From NCBI GenBank assembly GCA_018826295.1, contig JAHJZX010000058.1, forward strand, positions 1-32,512: a stretch of DNA of 32,512 nt, written 5' to 3'. Positions within the stretch are counted from its first letter, which is position 1; every line of letters begins with the position of its first letter. Positions 27,331 to 32,512 of the stretch are shown piece by piece. Position numbers and translations under genes: made by a program. Below the pieces are notes generated by a model. The model was given only the letters and a program-made list of their open reading frames with translations, was not told where the DNA came from and did no database searches. The stretch comes from Gammaproteobacteria bacterium. Lineage in GTDB: Bacteria; Pseudomonadota; Gammaproteobacteria; Enterobacterales; Alteromonadaceae.

Positions 27331-28009
27331 GATTTCTATTCTAAGTTTATTAATTGAAGCCAGCTTTGTGGTGCAACTGGTTATGCTGATCTTATTAGCG
27401 ATGTCGGTCATGTCCTGGACCATGATTTTCCGCCGCCGTAAAGCGCTGATCGATGCTGTTGCAGATGCGAAGAAATTTGAAGATAAATTCTGGTCCGGTA
27501 TTGATTTAAGTAAGCTGTATGCAGAAATCAGCGCCCGTGCGGTTAATAATGGTTTAGAAGCCTTATTTAAAGCCGGTTTTAAAGAGTTTGCCCGCTTGCA
27601 TAAAAGTAATAGCCGGCAAAGTGCCGCCGTGATGGAAGGAACGCAGCGCGCAATGCGGGTTGGTTTGTCGCGTGAAGTAGAGCGGCTGGAAGAGCATTTG
27701 CCATTTTTGGCCACGGTAGGCTCTATCAGCCCCTATATCGGCCTGTTTGGCACCGTGTGGGGTATTATGAACTCTTTTATCGCGTTAGGTGCGGTAGAGC
27801 AGGCAACGTTGTCAATGGTGGCGCCTGGTATTGCTGAGGCATTGATCGCCACTGCCATTGGTTTATTCGCCGCTATACCGGCGGTAATTGCGTATAACAA
27901 ATTTTCGCATCAGGTAGAAATGCTGGAAAGCAGCTACGCCAACTTCGTTGAAGAGTTTGCTAATATTCTGCACCGCCAGGCAGTGTCAAATGGTGGGGAA
28001 GCGGCCTGA
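27320..28009 (+). CDS. tolQ: Tol-Pal motor subunit TolQ
   Basis: TolQ forms the inner-membrane ring that uses the proton gradient together with TolR to energise TolA during cell division. The 229 residues show three transmembrane helices: near 15-35 ([20 protein letters not shown]), near 130-155 ([20 protein letters not shown]) and near 165-190 ([20 protein letters not shown]). The ion-path Thr and Pro residues in these helices are kept. The start is GTG inside the end of ybgC, and its stop overlaps the tolR start (TGATG), both pointing to coupled translation. Confidence 0.97.
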   Translation: MAGEISILSLLIEASFVVQLVMLILLAMSVMSWTMIFRRRKALIDAVADAKKFEDKFWSGIDLSKLYAEISARAVNNGLEALFKAGFKEFARLHKSNSRQSAAVMEGTQRAMRVGLSREVERLEEHLPFLATVGSISPYIGLFGTVWGIMNSFIALGAVEQATLSMVAPGIAEALIATAIGLFAAIPAVIAYNKFSHQVEMLESSYANFVEEFANILHRQAVSNGGEAA

Positions 28010-28440
28010 TGTATGTAAGAAAGAAACGCCGGTTAAAAGCTGAAATTAACGTTGTACCTTATATCGACGTTATGTTGGTGTTGCTGGTGATTTTTATGGT
28101 AACCACGCCCTTGATTACACAGGGCGTAAAAGTTGAGCTGCCGGTATCATCAGCTGAGCCGATTAAACAGATGCAGGACGGTAAAACGCCGTTAGTGGCC
28201 ACCGTTGATCAGGACGGCCTGTATTATTTTGAAAAAGACGGTAAACAGCAGGGGCCTTTTACCGCAGCGCAACTGACGGTTGAAGTAGCCAGTTGGCTGA
28301 CTATAGAGCCCGGTACTCAGGTAATAGTCAAAGGTGATAAACGCGTCAGTTATGATGCGGTGATCCGGCTGATCAATGTGCTTAAAGGTGCCGGCGCACC
28401 GGCTGTCGGCCTGATGACTGACAACGTGGACAGCAATTGA
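28009..28440 (+). CDS. tolR: Tol-Pal motor subunit TolR
   Basis: TolR is the partner of TolQ, with one membrane helix near residues 17-37 (YIDVMLVLLVIFMVTTPL) whose Asp in PYIDVML is the expected proton carrier, and a periplasmic dimer domain ending in the ELP-type strand and VIRLINVLKGAGAPAVGLMT. Length (143) is normal for the ExbD/TolR family. It overlaps tolQ by one base and precedes tolA by one base. Confidence 0.97.
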   Translation: MYVRKKRRLKAEINVVPYIDVMLVLLVIFMVTTPLITQGVKVELPVSSAEPIKQMQDGKTPLVATVDQDGLYYFEKDGKQQGPFTAAQLTVEVASWLTIEPGTQVIVKGDKRVSYDAVIRLINVLKGAGAPAVGLMTDNVDSN

Positions 28441-28441
28441 T

Positions 28442-29359
28442 ATGGCAGTAAAAATTGAACCGGCGTTGGCAAAATCACTTGGTATGCATTTGGCGATTGT
28501 TGTTATGCTGGTGTTTGGCGCAGATTTTTCGTCCAAACCCGAGATGGTGATGGTAAGTCTGCAAAACGAAGGCGAAGCACCGGTAGAAGCCGTGGCAATA
28601 GATCAGGCGGCGCTGAATGAGCGCGTTGCGCAAATGCAAAAAGAGCGCGATGACGCTAAAGCCGCAGAAGAAAAACGCATTCGTGATTTGGAGCGCCGTG
28701 CTAATCAGGCCGAAAAAGCCCGGGCTGATGAAGAAGCGCGGCTGAAACGGGTAGCGGCAGAAAAACGCAAAGCTGACGCTGAAGCGAAAAAATCTCAGGC
28801 AGCTGCTGCTGAAGCGCGCAAGAAACAACAGCAGGAAGCGGCTAAAGCAAAACAGGCCGAGCAGGCCCGGATAGCCAAAGAGCAAGAACGGCAAAAAGCT
28901 GAAGATGCCGCCAAGGCTGCTGAGCAAAAACGCATAGCCGAGCAAAAAGCAGCAGAGGAAGCGGCGGCAGAGCGCGCCCGGCAAGCAGAAAATGCCAGAC
29001 GCCAGGCCGAGCAAGAACGTGTTATGCAAGAGCAACTGGCCAAAGAAGCGCAGGCCAGAGCCGCGGCACGGGCCCGGCAGGCGGCAACCGAGGTTGATCG
29101 TTACAAGGCGTTAATATCAAATACGATTAACCAAAATTTGTATAAAGATGAAAGTATGCGAAACCGGTCGTGCTCGGTGAACATCCGCTTAGCGACTACC
29201 GGTTTTGTGACCAGCGTCAATGTACTTGGCGGTGACAAAGCCGTATGTGATGCCGCTGTACGGGCGTTAAACCGGATTGGTACTTTGCCTATGTCGTCAG
29301 ACCCAGACGTATATAGTGAGTTAAAAGATATAACCCTAAGGGTGGAGCCAGAGTTTTGA
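28442..29359 (+). CDS. tolA: Tol-Pal bridging protein TolA
   Basis: TolA reaches from the inner-membrane TolQR motor to Pal and TolB at the outer membrane. The 305 residues show the three classical parts: an N-terminal membrane helix (about 11-29, [16 protein letters not shown]), a long Ala-Lys-Glu-rich helical rod (about 55-215), and a C-terminal globular domain with two cysteines ([10 protein letters not shown] and [11 protein letters not shown]). The rod is shorter than in E. coli TolA (421 residues in total), which is usual outside enterics. The low-complexity rod also creates long false open frames on the other strand. Confidence 0.95.
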   Translation: MAVKIEPALAKSLGMHLAIVVMLVFGADFSSKPEMVMVSLQNEGEAPVEAVAIDQAALNERVAQMQKERDDAKAAEEKRIRDLERRANQAEKARADEEARLKRVAAEKRKADAEAKKSQAAAAEARKKQQQEAAKAKQAEQARIAKEQERQKAEDAAKAAEQKRIAEQKAAEEAAAERARQAENARRQAEQERVMQEQLAKEAQARAAARARQAATEVDRYKALISNTINQNLYKDESMRNRSCSVNIRLATTGFVTSVNVLGGDKAVCDAAVRALNRIGTLPMSSDPDVYSELKDITLRVEPEF

Positions 29360-30708
29360 AGATATTTATGTTTATCCGTGCATTCAGTTTAATCGTGTTG
29401 CTAGCCGTTGCCGGCACAGCGCAGGCGTCATTAGAAATTGTCATTACCGGTGGCATCGACTCTGGCCGGCCGATAGCGGTAGTGCCATTTACCTTTAAGG
29501 GCGCTAATTTGCCAACTCAGCGCCTGGACGAAGTTATTGCAGCGGATTTGATGCGCAGTGGTAAGTTCAGCCCGTTACCGGCAATTAAAATGCCACAACG
29601 GCCACAATCGGCGGGGCAGATTGATTATGCCGCCTGGCAGCGCGAAGGGGTTGAAGCCATCGTAGTGGGGCAGATCACCGAAGTTGGCGTTGACCGTTAC
29701 ACCGTAAGTTTTGAATTGGTTGATGTACTAAAGGGTGGCACTAATGCCAGCCGGCAATCATTGAATGCCGGCATATTAACCGGCAGCACCGCACATATAC
29801 TTGATAGCCGCGAAGCAACCATTACCGGCAGTCAATTTCGCCAGTATGCGCACCGCATCAGCGATATCGTGTACGAAAAACTGACCGGCGAGCGCGGAGC
29901 CTTTTTAACCAAGATTGCCTACGTGCTGGTAAATCGCAATGCCGAGTTTGCACATAAACTGGTGGTGGCAGACTACGATGGTTATAACGAACAGGTGCTG
30001 CTGCGCTCGAAAGAGCCGCTGATGTCGCCAAGCTGGTCGCCGGATGGCACTAAGTTAGCTTATGTTACCTTTGAAAAACGGCAGTCACAAATTTATATCC
30101 AGGATATTTATACCGGTCGGCGCACTATGCTAAGTAGTTTTCCCGGCATTAACGGTGCGCCGGTCTGGTCGCCGGATGGTAAAAAACTGGCATTAGTGTT
30201 GTCTAAAGACGGCAATACTGAAATTTACACTATGGATGTCGTTAGCAAAGCGCTGACCAGGGTAACCAATCACCGGGCTATTGATACCGAGCCTTCCTGG
30301 TCGCCGGATGGCAAAGAATTATTGTTCAGTTCGGAGCGAGGTGGAAATCCGCAACTTTATAGCGTAAATTTGTTAACGAATCAAACGCGACGTTTAACCT
30401 TCGAGGGCGAAATGAATCTGGCGGGTTCTTATACGCCGGATGGTGGCTCAGTAGTAATGGTTAACCGCACACGCGGCCAGTACCAGATAGCGAAAATGGA
30501 TCGGCAAAGCCGTTTTCTGCAGGTACTGACCCGAACCAGCCTGGATGAGTCACCAAGTGTGGCGCCCAATGGTTCAATGATAATTTACAGCACCATGCAC
30601 GGCTCGACGCAGGTGTTAGCACTGGTTTCTATGGATGGGCGTTTTAAAGCACGGCTGCCAGCGGTGGAAGGACAGGTTAAATCGCCGGCCTGGTCACCTT
30701 TTTTATAA
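29356..30708 (+). CDS. tolB: Tol-Pal periplasmic beta-propeller TolB
   Basis: TolB is the soluble periplasmic member that competes with peptidoglycan for Pal. A signal peptide ends at [12 protein letters not shown]. An N-terminal alpha/beta domain is followed by a six-bladed propeller whose blades repeat [37 protein letters not shown] and YTPDGGSVV. The start is uncertain: a TTG at 29356 overlapping the tolA stop has GGTGGAG upstream, while an ATG at 29368 four codons later has GAAG upstream. Both give a working signal peptide. Confidence 0.95.
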   Translation: MKIFMFIRAFSLIVLLAVAGTAQASLEIVITGGIDSGRPIAVVPFTFKGANLPTQRLDEVIAADLMRSGKFSPLPAIKMPQRPQSAGQIDYAAWQREGVEAIVVGQITEVGVDRYTVSFELVDVLKGGTNASRQSLNAGILTGSTAHILDSREATITGSQFRQYAHRISDIVYEKLTGERGAFLTKIAYVLVNRNAEFAHKLVVADYDGYNEQVLLRSKEPLMSPSWSPDGTKLAYVTFEKRQSQIYIQDIYTGRRTMLSSFPGINGAPVWSPDGKKLALVLSKDGNTEIYTMDVVSKALTRVTNHRAIDTEPSWSPDGKELLFSSERGGNPQLYSVNLLTNQTRRLTFEGEMNLAGSYTPDGGSVVMVNRTRGQYQIAKMDRQSRFLQVLTRTSLDESPSVAPNGSMIIYSTMHGSTQVLALVSMDGRFKARLPAVEGQVKSPAWSPFL

Positions 30709-30748
30709 AAAAAGTTAGTTAATATAGTTAAATACTAAGGACAACATC

Positions 30749-31276
30749 ATGAAATTAAACAAAGTGGTAAAAGGCTTACTGATTGCATTACCCGTGCTGA
30801 CACTGGCTGCTTGTAGCTCAACTTCTTCAACTGATCAATCTGCTGCCGACACTTCAGGTGTTTCACAGCAGCAAGAAACTGTACAGGTTGAAACGGTAGA
30901 GCAGGTAGTAAGCCCGGCTGAGCAAATGCGTCAGAAGCTGGAAGCCCTGCGTCAGGAAAACACTATTTACTTCGATTTCGACAAAGCAACGGTTCGCCCG
31001 GAATTTGTTGAAACTCTGCAGGCGCATGGTGCTTTTTTAACCGCTAATCCATCTGTACGCGTAACAGTGGAAGGCCACTCAGATGAGCGTGGCACGCCAG
31101 AATATAACATTGCCCTGGGCGAGCGTCGTGCACAGGCAGTGGTACAGTACTTACAAAACCTGGGTGTATCTGCAGGCCAGATTTCTACGGTAAGTTATGG
31201 CGAAGAAAAGCCGGTAGATCTGTCACGTACAGAAGCAGGCTTTGCTAAAAACCGTCGTGCAGTGTTAGTCTATTAA
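30749..31276 (+). CDS. pal: Peptidoglycan-associated lipoprotein Pal
   Basis: Pal anchors the outer membrane to peptidoglycan and is recycled by TolB. The 175 residues begin with a lipoprotein signal whose lipobox LAAC puts the lipidated cysteine at residue 22, followed by Ser (outer-membrane sorting). After a Ser/Thr/Gln-rich linker comes the OmpA-like peptidoglycan-binding domain (about 70-175) with [34 protein letters not shown] and the conserved Asp and Arg that bind diaminopimelate. An AAGGA ribosome binding site lies before the ATG. Confidence 0.97.
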   Translation: MKLNKVVKGLLIALPVLTLAACSSTSSTDQSAADTSGVSQQQETVQVETVEQVVSPAEQMRQKLEALRQENTIYFDFDKATVRPEFVETLQAHGAFLTANPSVRVTVEGHSDERGTPEYNIALGERRAQAVVQYLQNLGVSAGQISTVSYGEEKPVDLSRTEAGFAKNRRAVLVY

Positions 31277-31304
31277 TCCAGACTCACTACCAATACAAAA
31301 GCGC

Positions 31305-32093
31305 ATGATAGTAAAATATTCTCTGCTCGTCGCAATGGCACTGGTTAATACCAGTGCCTTTGCTAATCCTGCTCCGGTTACCGATATTAATCGCGACCGG
31401 CCTACCGCCGCCAACACAACGTCCACAGTTACTGGCAGCGTTGAACAACGCCTGGCGACACTTGAGCGTATTGTAGAAGCCCGCACAGAAGCACAATTGC
31501 GCGTGGCACAACAATTACAACAATTATTGGACGAAGTGAGTGAGCTGCGTGGCGTGACTGAAACGCACGCCTATCAGTTGGATGAAATCCTGCAGCGACA
31601 GCGTGATTTGTATCTGGAGATTGACCGTCGGGTCAGTGCCATACAAACAGCGCCTAACGTCAACACGCCTGCGCCTGCCAGCGATATACCTGCAGCGGCG
31701 GCTTATTCGTCTGATGTGTCAGAAAACGACGCCTATGACAAAGCCGTTAATATGGTGCTAAAGGATCGGCGTTATGATGCAGCAATACCGGAGTTTGAAA
31801 ATTTTATCCGCAATTACCCCAATTCCAGCTATGCGCCCAATGCGCACTACTGGCTAGGACAATTGTTGTTTAACAATAGCGAACTGGCGAAGGCAAAAAC
31901 ACAATTTGAACGGGTAGTAAACAACTTTGCCCAGTCAAATAAAGTGGCTGATGCCTTATTAAAGCTCGGGCAGATAGCCGAGCGTGAGAACGATAAAAAT
32001 GCCGCCTTACGGTTTTACCGGCAACTGGTCGAAAAACACAGTACGGCCACTTCTGCCAGGTTGGCACAAGAGCGCATCAACGCTTTAAAATAA
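31305..32093 (+). CDS. cpoB: Cell division coordinator CpoB (YbgF)
   Basis: CpoB links Tol-Pal activity with peptidoglycan synthesis during constriction. The 262 residues have a signal peptide (about 1-21, MIVKYSLLVAMALVNTSAFA), an N-terminal coiled coil for trimerisation (about 45-110, with many Gln, Glu and Leu), a Pro/Ala linker and three TPR-like repeats near the C-terminus (YDKAVNMVLKDRRYDAAIPE onward). The repeat pattern is normal for the family. It is the last gene of the operon and is followed at once by an intrinsic terminator. Confidence 0.94.
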   Translation: MIVKYSLLVAMALVNTSAFANPAPVTDINRDRPTAANTTSTVTGSVEQRLATLERIVEARTEAQLRVAQQLQQLLDEVSELRGVTETHAYQLDEILQRQRDLYLEIDRRVSAIQTAPNVNTPAPASDIPAAAAYSSDVSENDAYDKAVNMVLKDRRYDAAIPEFENFIRNYPNSSYAPNAHYWLGQLLFNNSELAKAKTQFERVVNNFAQSNKVADALLKLGQIAERENDKNAALRFYRQLVEKHSTATSARLAQERINALK

Positions 32094-32100
32094 TACCCCG

Positions 32101-32124
32101 CCCGGCAAACGCCGGGTTTTTTTT
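32101..32124 (+). terminator. Intrinsic terminator of the Tol-Pal operon
   Basis: A perfect 6-bp stem (cccggc at 32101-32106, gccggg at 32111-32116) is followed directly by eight T, eight bases after the cpoB stop. It closes the seven-gene operon. Confidence 0.93.
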
Positions 32125-32198
32125 CAGTTAACTTTGCGTAAATACGCTGGCATTTTGAGCAGTCAGGCCAGAAGGCGCTGCTTTTTAGCACTTTTTGG

Positions 32199-32226
32199 TT
32201 GCACTAAAGCCGTAAATCAGTAAGAT
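32199..32226 (+). promoter_or_regulatory. Possible promoter of the tRNA-Lys cluster
   Basis: TTGCAC (32199-32204) and TAAGAT (32221-32226) are 16 bases apart and are followed by a GC-rich stretch (gcgtccgcgg) before the first tRNA. GC-rich discriminators are typical of stable-RNA promoters under stringent control. The boxes themselves are only moderate. Confidence 0.5.
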
Positions 32227-32241
32227 ATGCGTCCGCGGTTA

Positions 32242-32317
32242 GGGTCGTTAGCTCAGTTGGTAGAGCAGTTGACTTTTAATCAATTGGTCGCTGGTTCGAA
32301 TCCAGCACGACCCACCA
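32242..32317 (+). tRNA. tRNA-Lys (anticodon TTT), first copy
   Basis: The 76-nt gene folds as a complete cloverleaf. The acceptor arms gggtcgt and acgaccc pair, the anticodon loop is cttttaa with anticodon TTT, the T-loop is ttcgaat with a G-C pair at 53-61, and CCA is encoded. Its acceptor, D and anticodon arms differ at several positions from the next two copies, so it is an older paralogue. Confidence 0.97.
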
Positions 32318-32343
32318 AACCGCGCAAACTTTGATATCGAAAT

Positions 32344-32419
32344 GGGTCATTAGCTCAGCTGGTAGAGCAGCGGACTTTTAATCCGTTGGTCGATGATTCG
32401 AATTCATCATGACCCACCA
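32344..32419 (+). tRNA. tRNA-Lys (anticodon TTT), second copy, with variant T-arm
   Basis: The 76-nt cloverleaf is identical to the third copy except at two positions, 32396 (A instead of G) and 32404 (T instead of C). These are tRNA positions 53 and 61, so the usually invariant G-C pair closing the T-loop is replaced by A-U. Pairing is kept and CCA is encoded. It may work normally or be a variant under relaxed selection. Confidence 0.93.
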
Positions 32420-32436
32420 CTTCGATAGCCCTGTTT

Positions 32437-32512
32437 GGGTCATTAGCTCAGCTGGTAGAGCAGCGGACTTTTAATCCGTTGGTCGATGGTTCGAATCCAT
32501 CATGACCCACCA
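32437..32512 (+). tRNA. tRNA-Lys (anticodon TTT), third copy
   Basis: The 76-nt gene has the standard T-arm gatgg-ttcgaat-ccatc, anticodon TTT and encoded CCA. The window ends on its last base. Further tRNA genes may follow, as in the E. coli cluster behind cpoB. Confidence 0.97.

Noticed and set aside
28475..29043. Long minus-strand frames opposite tolA
   Set aside because: They mirror the Ala-Lys-Glu-rich repeat composition of the TolA rod and give Phe/Leu/Ser/Cys-rich low-complexity proteins; these are shadows.

Overview
The window reads as a core chromosomal segment of a gammaproteobacterium of the Alteromonadales type. Protein sequences and gene order resemble Rheinheimera, Alishewanella or Arsukibacterium most, but this is a judgement from memory without a database search. 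Nearly all the DNA is accounted for by housekeeping genes. I see no phage, insertion sequence, CRISPR array, toxin-antitoxin or defence island.

Positions 1-8500 form the more accessory left part. They hold a small AT-richer GNAT acetyltransferase preceded by a long imperfect palindrome, aquaporin Z, a lipoprotein M2 (ACE-like) peptidase, an Atm1-type ABC exporter, the cupin nucleoside phosphorylase ppnP, and a large secreted nuclease of the ExeM/NucH family. Positions 8500-18440 are mostly on the minus strand: fadE with a FadR-like operator in its leader, yafJ on the opposite strand, a purM-purN-DUF3108 operon, a small unknown protein coupled to a LysR regulator, cmoA-cmoB for tRNA wobble modification, and yecE (DUF72).

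Positions 18480-26199 run on the plus strand. A diguanylate cyclase with three tandem periplasmic solute-binding domains is followed by aspS, yebC and ruvC-ruvA-ruvB. In E. coli, ruvABC, yebC, aspS, yecE and cmoAB are also close neighbours, so the cyclase looks like an insertion into an old conserved block.

The only long gene-free gap (26200-26919) is the least explained part of the window. It contains a palindromic intergenic repeat and, on the minus strand, what looks like a complete small-RNA gene of about 178 nt: an upstream 8-bp palindrome, a promoter with 17-bp spacing, a structured body and a strong intrinsic terminator.

Positions 26920-32093 hold the complete Tol-Pal operon (ybgC-tolQ-tolR-tolA-tolB-pal-cpoB), which ends at an intrinsic terminator. 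Three tandem tRNA-Lys(UUU) genes follow, the same neighbourhood as in E. coli. The middle tRNA carries an unusual compensated change in the normally invariant 53-61 base pair.
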